Origin: Hydractinia symbiolongicarpus | Taxonomy: Eukaryota > Cnidaria > Hydrozoa > Anthoathecata > Hydractiniidae | Assembly: GCF_029227915.1 (NCBI RefSeq) | Contig: NC_079882.1 | Coordinates: 16,568,501 to 16,632,500 of the forward strand | Length of the DNA: 64,000 nt | Reading direction: 5' to 3' | Shown: positions 1-12,239 of the stretch, one piece after another | How positions within the stretch are numbered: the stretch's first letter is position 1 | Layout: each line of letters starts with the position of its first letter | Notes under the pieces: generated by a model | The model's input: only the letters and a program-made list of their open reading frames with translations | Databases searched by the model: none | Told to the model about the DNA's origin: nothing | Program-made: the position numbers and the translations under genes

Positions 1-1697
1 CCATAAAGGCTGTAATATGGCCTTTTGCAGTCTAATAAAGGCCTCACACGTAAATCACGTGGTTTCACCTGTCTGCGCAGGTTACCATTGGCCTAGTCTT
101 TACACTCTCAATGCGCTACAACGTTCCAAGTCGTTTTCATTGGCGAAGTTGCCTTAGAACACTCTTAACGTGCACAGTCCTATAAAGGCTGTAATATGGC
201 CTTTTGCAGTCTAATAAAGGCCTCACACGTAAATCACGTGGTCTCACCGGCTGTAATATGGCCTTTTGCAGTCTAATAAAGTCCTCACACGTAAATCACG
301 TGGTTCCATCTGCCTGCTCAGGTTACCATTGGACTATTCCTTCCAGTCTCAATGCACTACAACGTTCCAAGTGGTTTTCCTTAGCTCCGTGGCCTTAAAA
401 CACTCTTAACTACCTGCACAGTCCTATAAAGGCTGTAATATGGCCTTTTGCAGTCTAATAATGGCTTCATACGTAAATCACGTAGTTTCACCTGCCTGCG
501 CAGGTTACCATTGGACTATTCCTTTCAGTCTCAATGCACTACAACGTTTCAAGTGGTTTTCCTTAGCGCCGTGGCCTTAGAACACTCTTAACTACCTGCA
601 CAGTCCTGTAAAGGCTGTAATATGGCCTTTTGCAGTCTAATAAAGGCCTCACACGTAAATCACGTGGTTTCACCTGTCTGCGTAGGTTACCATTGGCCTA
701 AGCCTTACAGTCTCAATGCGCTACAACGTCCCAAGTCGTTTTCATTGGCAAAGTTGCCTTAGAACACTCTTAACTACGTGCACAGTCCCATAAAGGCTGT
801 AATATGGCCTTTTGCAGTCTAATAAAGGCCTCACACGTAAATCACGTGGTTTCACCTGTCTGCGCAGGTTACCATTGGACTATTACTTCCAGTCTTAATG
901 CGTTACAGCGTCCCAAGTCATTTTCATTAGCGCCGTTGCCTTACAACACTCTTAACTACGTGCACAGTCCTATAAAGGCTGTAATATGGCCTTTTGCAGT
1001 CTAATAAAGGCTTCACACGTAAAGCACGTGGTTTCACCTGCCTGCGCAGGTTACCATTGGCCTAGTCCTTCCAGTCTCAATGTGCTACAACGTCCCAAGT
1101 CGTTTTCATTAGCGCCGTTGCTTTACAACACTCTTAACTACGTTCACAGTCCTATAAAGGCTGTAATATGGCCTTTTGCAGTCTAATAAAGGCCTCACAC
1201 GTAAATCACGTGGTTCCATCTGCCTGCGCAGGTTACCATTGGACTATTCCTTCCAGTCTCAATGCACTACAACGTTTCAAGTGGTTTTCCTTAGCGCCGT
1301 GGCCTTAGAACACTCTTAACTACCTGCACAGTCCTGTAAAGGCTGTAATATGGCCTTTTGCAGTCTAATAAAGGCCTCACACGTAAATCACGTGGTTTCA
1401 CCTGTCTGCGTAGGTTACCATTGGCCTAGTCCTTACAGTCTCAATGCGCTACAACGTCCCAAGTCGTTTTCATTGGCGAAGTTGCCTTAGAACACTCTTA
1501 ACTACGTGCACAGTCCCATAAAGGCTGTAATATGGACTTTTGCAGTCTAATAAAGGCCTCACACGTAAATCACGTGGTTTCACCTGTCTGCGCAGGTTAC
1601 CATTGACCTAGTCCTTACATTCTTAATGCGCTGCAACGTCCCAAGTCGTTTTCATTGGCGCCGTTGCTTTACAACACTCCTAACTACGTGCACAGTC
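1..1697 (+). repeat. 1697-bp multi-monomer unit, copy 1
   Basis: The first ~450 bases return nearly unchanged at 1698-2150, an offset of 1697 bp, including the rare 244-bp composite monomer and the variants 'tagctccgtggccttaaaa' and 'gcctgctcagg'. Inside the unit a 728-bp (four-monomer) step is also visible: the variant 'cctgtaaagg' appears at 605 and again at 1333. The window start cuts the left edge, so the true unit may be longer. Confidence 0.8.
179..422 (+). repeat. 244-bp composite monomer with head duplication, copy 1
   Basis: The monomer starts at 179, runs to about its base 72 ('gtggtctcaccgg'), then restarts at about base 11 ('ctgtaatatggcc') and completes normally. The next unit starts at 423. 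The net gain is 62 bp, a local tandem duplication of the first third of the monomer. The downstream open frame becomes 64 codons long, with no sign of function. Confidence 0.88.
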
Positions 1698-2150
1698 CTA
1701 TAAAGGCTGTAATAAGGCCTTTTGCAGTCTAATAAAGGCCTCACACGTAAATCACGTGGTTTCACCTGTCTGCGCAGGTTACCATTGGCCTAGTCTTTAC
1801 ACTGTCAATGCGCTACAACGTTCCAAGTCGTTTTCATTGGCGAAGTTGCCTTAGAACACTCTTAACGTGCACAGTCCTATAAAGGCTGTAATATGGCCTT
1901 TTGCATTCTAATAAAGGCCTCACACGTAAATCACGTGGTCTCACCGGCTGTAATATGGCCTTTTGCAGTCTAATAAAGTCCTCACACGTAAATCACGTGG
2001 TTCCATCTGCCTGCTCAGGTTACCATTGGACTATTCCTTCCAGTCTCAATGCACTACAACGTTCCAAGTGGTTTTCCTTAGCTCCGTGGCCTTAAAACAC
2101 TCTTAACTACCTGCACAGTCCTATAAAGGCTGTAATATGGCCTTTTGCAG
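1698..2150 (+). repeat. 1697-bp unit, partial copy 2
   Basis: This stretch matches 1-453 with few differences and then switches, near 2150, to the subtype found around 620-790. The abrupt change of partner is what unequal exchange between monomers in register would leave. Confidence 0.78.
1876..2119 (+). repeat. 244-bp composite monomer with head duplication, copy 2
   Basis: Same rearrangement and same breakpoint as at 179-422, offset by exactly 1697 bp. It differs by a base in 'ttgcattcta'. One event followed by block duplication explains both copies. Confidence 0.88.
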
Positions 2151-2483
2151 TCTAATAAAGGCCTCACACGTAAATCACGTGGTTTCACCTGTCTGCGTAG
2201 GTTACCATTGGCCTACTCCTTACAGTCTCAATGCGCTACAACGTCCCAAGTCGTTTTCATTGGCGAAGTTACCTTAGAACACTCTTAACTACGTGCACAG
2301 TCCTATAAAGGCTGTGATTTGGTCTTTTGCAGTCTAATAAAGGCCTCACACGTAAATCACGTGGTTCCATCTGCCTGTGCAGGTTACCATTGGACTAGTC
2401 GTTCCAGTCTCAATGCGCTACAACGCCCCAAGTCGTTTTCATTAGCGCTGTTGCCTTACAACACTCTTAACTACGTGCACAGT

Positions 2484-3211
2484 CCTATAAAGGCTGTAAT
2501 TTGGCCTTTTGCAGTCTAATAGAGGCCTCACACGTAAATCACGTGGTTCCATATGCCTGTGCAGGTTACCATTGGACTAGTCGTTCCAGTGTCAATGCGC
2601 TACAACCTCCCAAGTCGTTTTCATTAGCGCTGTTGCTTTACAGCACTCTTAACTACGTGCACAGTCCTATAAAGGCTGTAATATGGCCTTTTGCAGTCTA
2701 ATAAAGGCCTCACACGTAAATCAAATGGTTTCACCGGTCTGCGCAGGTTACCATCGGACTATTCCTTCCAGTCTAAATGCGCTACAACGTCTCAAGTCGT
2801 TTTCATTATCGCTGTTGCCTTACAACACTCTTAAATACGTGCACAGTCCTATAAAGGCTGTAATATGGCCTTTTTCAGTCTAATAATGGCTTTATACGTA
2901 AATCACGTGGTTTCACCTGCCTGTGCAGGTTACCATTGGGCTAGTCGTTCCAGTGTCAATGCGCTACAACCTCCCAAGTCGTTTTCATTAGCGCTGTTGC
3001 TTTACAGCACTCTTAACTACGTGCACAGTCCTATAAAGGCTGTAATATGGCCTTTTGCAGTCTAATAAAGGCCTCACACGTAAATCAAATGGTTTCACCG
3101 GTCTGCGCAGGTTACCATCGGACTATTCCTTCCAGTCTAAATGCGCTACAACGTCTCAAGTCGTTTTCATTATCGCTGTTGCCTTACAACACTCTTAAAT
3201 ACGTGCACAGT
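2484..3211 (+). repeat. Two-monomer (364-bp) tandem duplication
   Basis: Units 2484-2847 and 2848-3211 each pair a 'ggctagtcg/ggactagtcg...cctcccaag' monomer with a monomer carrying 'aaatcaaatgg' and 'cattatcgctg'. The second monomers (2666 and 3030 onward) are almost identical. The first ones differ in their opening third, suggesting a chimeric start for the second copy. Confidence 0.8.
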
Positions 3212-3942
3212 CCTATAAAGGCTGTAATATGGACTTTTGCAGTCTAATAAAGTCCTCACACGTAAATCACGTGGTTCCATCTGCCTGCGCAGGTTACCAT
3301 TGGAATATTCCCTCCAGTCTCAATCCACTACAACGTTTCAAGTGGTTTTCCTTAGCTCCGTGGCCTTAGCACACTCTTAACTACCTGCACAGTCCTATAA
3401 AGGCTGTAATATGGCCTTTTGCAGTCTAATAAAGGCCTCACACGTAAATCACGTGGTTTCACCTGTCTTCGTAGGTTACCATTGGCCCAGTCCTTACAGT
3501 CTCAATGCGCTACAACGTCCCAAGTGGTTTTCATCGGCGAAGTTGCCTTAGAACACTCTTAACTACGTGCACAGTCCTATAAAGGCAGTAATATGGCCTT
3601 TTGCGGTCTAATAAAGGACTCACACGAAAATCACGTGGTTTCACATGTCTGCGCAGGTTACCTTTGGTCTAGTCCTTACAGTCTCAATGCGCTACAACGT
3701 CCCAAGTCGTTTTCACTAGCGCCATTGCTTTACAACACTCCTAACTCTTACGTGAACAGTCCTATAAAGGCTGTGATATAGCCTTTTGCAGTCTAATAAA
3801 GTCCTCACACGTAAATCACGTGGTTCCATCTGCCTGCGCAGGTTACCATTGGACTATTCCTTCCAGTCTCAATGCACTACAACGTTCCAAGTGGTTGTCC
3901 TTAGCGCCATGGTCTTAGAACACTCTTAACTACGTGCATAGT

Positions 3943-6672
3943 CCTATAAAGGCTGTAATATGGCCTTTTGCAGTCTAATAAAGGCTTCACACGTAACTCA
4001 CGTGTTTTCACATGCCTGCGCAGGTTACCATTGGCATAATCCTTACAGTCTCAATGTGCTACAACGTCTCAAGTCGTTTTCATTAGCGCCGTTGCCTTAA
4101 GACACTCTTAACTACGTGCACAGTCCTATAAAGGCTGTAATATGGCCCTTTGCAGTCTAATAAAGGCCTCACACGTTAATCACGTGGTTTCACCGGTCTG
4201 CGCAGGTCACCATTGACCTAGTCCTTCCAGTCTTAATGCGCTACAACGTTCCAAGTGGTTTTCCTTAGAGCCGTGGTCTTAGAACACTCTTAACTACCTG
4301 CACAGTCCTATAAAGGCTGTAATATGGCCCTTTGCAGTCTAATAAAGACCTCACACGTAAATCACGTGGTTTCACCTGTCTGCGCAGGTTACCATTGGCC
4401 TAGTCCTTACAGTCTCAATGCGCTACAACGTCTCAAGTCGTTTTCATTAGCGCTGTTGCCTTACAACACTCTTAAGTACGTGCACAGTCCTATAAAGACT
4501 GTAATTTGGCCTTTTGCAGTCTAATAAAGGCCTCACACGTAAATCACGTAGTTCCATCTGCCTGTGCAGGTTACCATTGGACTTGTCGTTCCAGTCTCAA
4601 TGCGCTACAACGTCCAAAGTCGTTTTCATTAGCGCCGTTGCTTTACAACACTCTTAACTACGTGCACAGTCCTATAAAGGCTGTAATTTGGCCTTTTGCA
4701 GTCTAATAAAGGCCTCACACGTAAATCAAGTAGTTCCATCTGCCTGTGCACGTTACCATTGGACTTGTCGTTCCAGTCTCAATGCGCTACAACGTCCAAA
4801 GTCGTTTTCATTAGCGCCGTTGCTTTACAACACTCTTAACTACGTGCACAGTCCTATAAATGCTGTAATATGGCCTTTTGCAGTCTAATAAAGGCTTCAC
4901 ACGTAAATCACGTGGTTTCACCTACCTGCGCAGGTTACCATTGGCCTAGTCCTTCCAGTCTCAATGTGCTACAACGTCTCAAGTCGTTTTCATTAGCGCC
5001 GTTGCCTTAAGACACTCTTAACTGCGTGCACAGTCCTATAAAGGCTGTAATATGGCCCTTTGCAGTCTAATAAAGGCCTCACACATTAATCACGTGGTTT
5101 CACCGGTCTGCGCAGGTCACCATTGACCTAGTCCTTCCAGTCTCAATGCGCTACAACGTTCCAAGTGGTTTTCCTTAGCGCCGTGGTCTTAGAACACTCT
5201 TAACTACCTGCACAGTCCTATAAAGGCTGTAATATGGCCTTTTGCAGTCTAATAAAGACTTCACACGTAAATCACGTGGTTTCACATGTCTGCGCAGGTT
5301 ACCATTGCCCTAGTCCTTATAGTCTCAATGCGCTACAACGTCCCAAGTCGTTTTCATTGGCGCCGTTGCTTTACAACACTCTTAACTACGTGCACAGTCC
5401 TATAAAGGCTGTAATATGGCCTTTTGCAGTCTAATAAAGGCTTCACACGTAAATCAGGCGTTTTCACATGCCTGCGCAGGTTACCATTGGCCTAATCCTT
5501 CCTGTCTCAATGTGCTACAACGTCTCAAGTCGTTTTCATTAGCGCCGTTGCCTTACTACACTCTTAAGTACGTGCACAGTCCTATAAAGACTGTAATTTG
5601 GCCTTTTGCAGTCTAATAAAGGCCTCACACGTAAATCACGTATTTCCATCAGCCTGTGCAGGTTACCATTGGACTTGTCGTTCCAGTCTCAATGCGCTAC
5701 AACGTCCAAAGTCGTTTTCATTAGCGCCGTTGCTTTACAACACTCTTAACTACGTGCACAGTCATATAAAGGCTATAATATGGCCTTTTGCAGTCTAATA
5801 AAGGCTTCACACGTAAATCACGTGGTTTCACCTTCCTGCGCAGGTTAACATTGGCCTAGTCCTTCCAGTCTCAATGTGCTACAACGTCTCAAGTCGTTTT
5901 CATTAGCGCCGTTGCCTTAAGACACTCTTAACTACGTGCACAGTCCTATAAAGGCTGTAATATGGCCCTTTGCAGTCTAATAAAGGCCTCACACGTTAAT
6001 TACGTGGTTTCACCAGTCTGCGCAGGTCACCAATGACCTAGTCCTTCCAGTCTCAATGCGCTACAACGTTCCAAGTGGTTTGCCTTAGCGCCGTGGTCTT
6101 AGAACACTCTTAACTACCTGCACAGTCCTATAAAGGCTGTAATATGGCCTTTTGCAGTATAATAAAGGCTTCACACGTAAATCACGTGTTTTCACATGCC
6201 TGTGCAGGTTACCATTGGACTTGTCGTTCCAGTCTCAATGCGCTACAACGTCCCAAGTCGTTTTCATTAGCGCCGCTGCTTTACAACACTCTTAACTACG
6301 TGCACAGTCCCATAAAGGCTGTAATATGGCCTTTTGCAGTCTAATAAAGCCTTCACACGTAAATCACGTGGTTTCACCTACCTGTGCACGTTACCCTTGG
6401 CCTAGTCCTTCCAGTCTCAATGTGCTACAATGTCTCCAGTCGTTTTCACTAGCGCCGTTGCCTTAAGACACTCTTAACTACGGGCACAGTCCTATAAAGG
6501 CTGTAATATGGCCTTTTGCCGTCTAATAAAGGCCTCACACGTAAGTCACGTGGTTTCACCGGTCTGCGCAGTTTACCATTGGCCTACTCCTTCCAGTCTC
6601 AAAGCGCTACAACGTCTCAAGTCGTTTTCATTAGCGCCGTTGCCTTACCACACTGTTAACTATGTGCACAGT
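3943..6672 (+). repeat. Five-monomer (910-bp) repeat block, about three copies
   Basis: Units start at 3943, 4853 and 5763, exactly 910 bp apart (5 x 182). Diagnostic 'atggccctttgcag' followed by 'ttaat(c/t)acgtgg' and 'aggtcacca' recurs at about 4141, 5051 and 5961. A monomer with 'ggacttgtcgttcc' and 'cgtccaaagtcg' is also repeated. The copies have diverged noticeably, and the third is mixed with other subtypes after about 6,300, so this is an older block than several others. Confidence 0.8.
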
Positions 6673-6858
6673 CCTATAAAGGCTGTAATATGGCCTTTTG
6701 CAGTCTAGTAAAGGCTTCGTGCATACGTAAATCACGTGGTTTCACCTGCCTGCGCAGGTTACCATTGGTCTAGTCCTTCCAGTCTCCATGTGCTACAACG
6801 TCCCAAGTCGTTTTCATTGGCGCCGTTGCTTTACAACACTCTTAACTACGTGCACAGT

Positions 6859-6955
6859 CCTATAAAGGCTGTAATATGGCCTTTGCAGTCTAATAAAGTC
6901 CTCACACGTAAATCACGCGCCGTGGCCTTAGAACACTCTTAACTACTTGCACAGT
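6859..6955 (+). repeat. 97-bp deleted monomer, copy 1
   Basis: The monomer runs from 6859 to 'taaatcacg' and then jumps to 'cgccgtggcc', removing about bases 61-144 of the unit. One T is also missing from 'ggccttttgc'. Total length is 97 bp against 182. The CACGTG site is destroyed at the join ('cacgcgcc'). Confidence 0.93.
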
Positions 6956-7498
6956 CCTATAAAGGCTGTAATATGGCCTTTTGCAGTCTAATAAAGGCCT
7001 CACACGTAAATCACGTGGTTTCACCTGTCTGCGTAGGTTACCATTGGCCTAGTCCTTACAGTCTCAATGCGCTACAACGTCCCAAGTCGTTTTCATTGGT
7101 GAAGTTGCCTTAGAACACTCTTAACGTGCACAGTCCTATAAAGGCTGTAATATGGCCTTTTGCAGTCTAATAAAGGCCTCACACGTAAATCACGTGGTTT
7201 CACCTGCCTGTGCAGGTTACCATTGGACTATTCCTTCCAGTCTCAATGCACTACAACGTTCCAAGTGGTTTTCCTTAGCTCCGTGGCCTTAGAACACTCT
7301 TAACTACCTGCACAGTCCTACAAAGGCTTTAATTTAGCCTTTTGCAGTCTAATAAAGGCCTCACACGTAAATCACGTGGTTTCACCTGTCTGCGTAGGTT
7401 ACCATTGGCCTAGTCCTTACAGTCTCAATGCGCTACAACGTCCCAAGTCGTTTTCATTGTCGAAGTTGCCTTAGAACACTCTTAACTACGTGCACAGT

Positions 7499-7680
7499 CC
7501 TATAAAGGCTGTAATATGGCCTTTTGCAGTCTAATAAAGGCCTCACACGTAAATCACGTGGTTTCACCGGTCTGCGCAGGTTACCATTGGCCTAGTCCTT
7601 CCAATTTGAATGCGCTACAACGTCCCAAGTCGTTTTCATTAGCGCCGTTGCCTTACAACACTCTTAACTACGTGCACAGT
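7499..7680 (+). repeat. Representative full-length monomer, left arm (182 bp)
   Basis: This unit is exactly 182 bp, and the next unit starts at 7681. I number it from 'cctataaagg'. Elements in consensus numbering: TATAAA at 3-8; AAAGGC 6-11 facing GCCTTT 21-26 (6-bp arms, 9-nt loop); GGCCTTT 20-26 facing AAAGGCC 38-44 (7-bp arms, 11-nt spacer); AATAAA at 35-40; CACGT and ACGTG at about 49-53 and 58-62, an inverted repeat with a 5-nt spacer; the palindrome CACGTG at 57-62; the palindrome CTGCGCAG at 74-81, widened to CCTGCGCAGG in some subtypes; and GTGCAC near 175. About nine CpG sites fall in each monomer. I saw no canonical CENP-B box. Confidence 0.95.
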
Positions 7681-8956
7681 CCTATAAAGGCTGTAATATG
7701 GCCTTTTGCAGTCTAGTAAAGGCTTCATACGTAAATCATGTGGTTTCACCTGCCTGCGCAGGTTACCATTGGTCTAGTCCTTCCAGTCTCCATGTGCTAC
7801 AACGTCCCAAGTCGTTTTCAATAGCGCCATTGTCTTACAACACTCTTAACTACGTGCACAGTCCTATAAAGGCTGTAATATGGCCTTTTGCAGTCTAATA
7901 AAAGCCTCACACGTAAATCACGTGGTTCCATCTGCCTGCGCAGGTTACCATTGGACTATTCCTTTCAGTCTCAATGCACTACAACGTCCCAAGTCGTTTT
8001 CATTGGCGAAGTTGCCTTAGAACACTCTTAACTACGTGCACAGTCCTATAAAGGCTGTAATATGGCCTTTTGCAGTCTAATAAAGGCCTCACACGTAAAT
8101 CACGTGGTTTAACCTGTCTGCGCAGGTTACCATTGGTCTAGTCCTTACAGTCTCAATGCGCACAACGTCCCAAGTCGTTTTCATTAACGCGATTGCTTCA
8201 CAACACTCTTAACTCTTACGTGCACAGTCCTATAAAGGCTGTAATATGGCCTTTTGCAGTCTAATAAAGGCCTCACACGTAAATCACGTGGTTTCACCGG
8301 TCTGCGCAGGTTACCATTGGCCTAGTCCTTCCAATTTGAATGCGCTACAACGTCCCAAGTCGTTTTCATTAGCGCCGTTGCCTTACAACACTCTTAACTA
8401 CGTGCACAGTCCTATAAAGGCTGTAATATGGCCTTTTGCAGTCTAATAAAGTCCTCACACGTAAATCACGTGGTTCCATCTGCCTGCGCAGGTTACCATT
8501 GGACTATTCCTTCCAGTCTCAATGCACTACAACGTTCCAAGTGATTTTCCTTAGCGCCGTGGCCTTAGAACACTCTTAACTACCTGCACAGTCCTATAAA
8601 GGCTGTAATATGGCCTTTTGCAGTCTAATAAAGGCCTCACACGTAAATCACCTGGTTTCACCTGTCGGCGTAGGTTACCATTGGCCTAGTCCTTACAGTC
8701 TCAATGCGCTACAACGTTTCAAGTCGTTTTCATTAGCGCCGTTGCCTTAAGACACTCTTAACTACGTGCACAGTCCAATAAAGGCTGTAATATGGCCCTT
8801 TGCAGTCTTATAAAGGCCTCACACATTAATCCCGTGGTTTCACCGGTCTGGGCAGGTCACCATTGACCTAGTCCTTCCAGTCTCAATGCGCTACAACGTC
8901 CCAAGTCGTTTTCATTAGCGCCGTTGCCTTACAACACTCTTAACTACGTGCACAGT

Positions 8957-9053
8957 CCTATAAAGGCTGTAATATGGCCTTTGCAGTCTAATAAAGTCCT
9001 CACACGTAAATCACGCGCCGTGGCCTTAGAACACTCTTAACTACTTGCACAGT
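8957..9053 (+). repeat. 97-bp deleted monomer, copy 2
   Basis: Identical deletion join ('aaatcacgcgccgtgg') and identical loss of one T as in the copy at 6859. It follows a 'ttaatcccgtgg' and 'caccattgacc' type neighbour, so it sits in a different local context and was probably moved by exchange. Confidence 0.93.
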
Positions 9054-10690
9054 CCTATAAAGGCTGTAATATGGCCTTTTGCAGTCTAATAAAGGCCTCA
9101 CACGTAAATCACGTGGTTTCACCTGTCTGCGTAGGTTACCATTGGCCTAGTCCTTACAAGCTCAATGCGCTACAACGTCCCAAGTCGTTTTCATTGGCGA
9201 AGTTGCCTTAGAACACTCTTAACGTGCACAGTCCTATAAAGGCTGTAATATGGCCTTTTGCAGTCTAATAAAGGCCTCACACGTAAATCACGTGGTTTCA
9301 CCTGCCTGTGCAGGTTACCATTGGACTATTCCTTCCAGTCTCAATGCACTACAACGTTCCAAGTGGTTTTCAATAGCGCCATTGTCTTACAACACTCTTA
9401 ACTACGTGCACAGTCCTATAAAGGCTGTAATATGGCCTTTTGCAGTCTAATAAAAGCCTCACACGTGAATCACGTGCTTCCATCTGCCTGCGCAGGTTAC
9501 CATTGGACTATTCCTTTCAGTCTCAATGCACTACAACGTCCCAAGTGGTTTTCATTGGCGAAGTTGCCTTAGAACACTCTTAACTACGTGCACAGTCCTA
9601 TAAAGGCTGTAATATGGCCTTTTGCAGTCTAATAAAGGCCTCACACGTAAATCACGTGGTTTAACCTGTCTGCGCAGGTTACCATTGGTCTAGTCCTTAC
9701 AGTCTCAATGCGCACAACGTCCCAAGTCGTTTTCATTAACGCCATTGCTTTACAACACTCTTAACTCTTACGTGCACAGTCCTATAAAGGCTGTAATATG
9801 GCCTTTTGCAGTCTAATAAAGGCCTCACACGTAAATCACGTGGTTTCACCGGTCTGCGCAGGTTACCATTGGCCTAGTCCTTCCAATGTGAATGCGCTAC
9901 AACGTCCCAAGTCGTTTTCATTAGCGCCGTTGCCTTACAACACTCTTAACTACGTGCACAGTCCTATAAAGGCTGTAATATGGCCTTTTGCAGTCTAGTA
10001 AAGGCTTCATACGTAAATCACGTGGTTTCACCTGCCTGCGCAGGTTACCATTGGTCTAGTCCTTCCAGTCTCCATGTGCTACAACGTCCCAAGTCGTTTT
10101 CATTGGCGCCGTTGCTTTACAACACTCTTAACTACGTGCACAGTCCTATAAAGGCTGTAATATGGCCTTTTGCAGTCTAATAAAGTCCTCACACGTAAAT
10201 CACGTGGTTCCATCTGCCTGCGCAGGTTACCATTGGACTATTCCTTCCAGTCTCAATGCGCTACAACGTCCCAAGTCGTTTTCATTGGCGCTGTTGCCTT
10301 ACAACACTCTCAACTACGTGCACAGTCCTATAAAGGCTGTTATTTGGCCTTTTGAAGTCTAATAGAGGCCTCACACGTAAATCACGTGGTTCCATCTACC
10401 TGTGCAGGTTACCATTGGACTAGTCGTTCCAGTATCAATGCGCTACAACCTCCCAAGTCGTTTTCATTAGCGCTGTTGCTCTACAACACTCTTAACTACG
10501 TGCACAGTCCTATAAAGGCTGTAATATGGCCTTTTGCCGTCTAATAAATGCCTCACACGTAAGTCACGTGGTTTCACCTGCCTGCGCAGTTAACCATTGG
10601 TCTAGTCCTTCCAGTCTCCATGTGCTACAACGTCCCAAGTCGTTTTCATTGGCGCCGTTGCTTTACAACACTCTTAACTACGTGCACAGT

Positions 10691-10787
10691 CCTATAAAGG
10701 CTGTAGTATGGCCTTTGCAGTCTAATAAAGTCCTCACACGTAAATCACGCGCCGTGGCCTTAGAACACTCTTAACTACTTGCACAGT
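10691..10787 (+). repeat. 97-bp deleted monomer, copy 3
   Basis: Same join and same missing T as the other two copies, with one extra change ('ctgtagtatgg'). It starts the second copy of a block of about 3.8 kb whose first copy starts with the deleted monomer at 6859. Confidence 0.93.
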
Positions 10788-12239
10788 CCTATAAAGGCTG
10801 TAATATGGCCTTTTGCAGTCTAATAAAGGCCTCACACGTAAATCACGTGGTTTCACCTGTCTGCGTAGGTTACCATTGGCCTAGTCCTTACAGTCTCAAT
10901 GCGCTACGTCCCAAGTCGTTTTCATTGGCGAAGTTGCCTTAGAACACTCTTAACGTGCACAGTCCTATAAAGGCTGTAATATGGCCTTTTGCAGTCTAAT
11001 AAAGGCCTCACACGTAAATCACGTGGTTTCACCTGCCTGTGCAGGTTACCATTGGACTATTCCTTCCAGTCTCAATGCACTACAACGTTCCAAGTGGTTT
11101 TCCTTAGCTCCGTGGCCTTAGAACACTCTTAACTACTTGCACAGTCCTACAAAGGCTTTAATTTAGCCTTTTGCAGTCTAATAAAGGCCTCACACGTAAA
11201 TCACGTGGTTTCACCTGTCTGCGTAGGTTACCATTGGCCTAGTCCTTACAGTCTCAATGCGCTACAACGTCCCAAGTCGTTTTCATTGGCGAAGTTGCCT
11301 TAGAACACTCTTAACTACGTGCACAGTCCTATAAAAGCTGTAATATGGCCTTTTGCAGTCTAATAAAGGCCTCACACGTAAATCACGTAGTTTCACCGGT
11401 CTGCGCAGGTTACCATTGGCCTAGTCCTTCCAAGTTGAATGCGCTACAACGTCCCAAGTCGTTTTCATTAGCGCCGTTGCCTTACAACACTCTTAACTAC
11501 GTGCACAGTCCTATAAAGGCTGTAATATGGCCTTTTGCAGTCTAGTAAAGGCTTCATACGTAAATCACGTGGTTTCACCTGCCTGCGCAGGTTACCATTG
11601 GTCTAGTCCTTCCAGTCTCCATGTGCTACAACGTCCCAAGTCGTTTTCAATAGCGCCATTGTCTTACAACACTCTTAACTACGTGCACAGTCCTATAAAG
11701 GCTGTAATATGGCCTTTTGCAGTCTAAAAAAAGCCTCACACGTAAATCACGTGGTTCCATCTGCCTGCGCAGGTTACCATTGGACTATTCCTTCCAGTCT
11801 CAATGCACTACAACGTCCCAAGTCGTTTTCATTGGCGAAGTTGCCTTAGAACACTCTTAACTACGTGCACAGTCCTATAAAGGCTGTAATATGGCCTTTT
11901 GCAGTCTAATAAAGGCCTCACACGTAAATCACGTGGTTTAACCTGTCTGCGCAGGTTACCATTGGTCTAGTCCTGACAGTCTCAATGCGCACAACGTCCC
12001 AAGTCGTTTTCATTAACGCCATTGCTTTACAACACTCTTAACTCTTACGTGCACAGTCCTATAAAGGCTGTAATATGGTCTTTTGCAGTCTAATAAAGGC
12101 CTCACACGTAAATCACGTGGTTTCACCGGTCTGCGCAGGTTACCATTGGCCTAGTCCTTCCAATTTGAATGCGCTACAACGTCCCAAGTCGTTTTCATTA
12201 GCGCCGTTGCCTTACAACACTCTTAACTACGTGCACAGT
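10691..12239 (+). repeat. ~3.83-kb-spaced segment, copy 2
   Basis: Second copy of the segment at 6859-8410, nearly identical apart from the 3-bp deletion near 10,905 and scattered changes. Further monomers with 'ccaatttgaatgcg' follow at about 12,709, 13,430, 14,340 and 15,248, so this subtype dominates 7.5-15.3 kb. Confidence 0.78.

Larger units (their letters stand above)
6859..8410 (+). repeat. ~3.83-kb-spaced segment, copy 1
   Basis: Matches 10691-12239. The offset is 3832 at the deleted monomer and 3829 further on, because the second copy lost three bases ('gcgctacgtccc' for 'gcgctacaacgtccc'). Diagnostic shared variants are 'cctacaaaggctttaattta', 'ccttccaatttgaatgcg' and 'tcaatagcgccattgtc'. 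Monomers with 'ccaatttgaatgcg' recur 730 bp apart inside it. Confidence 0.78.
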
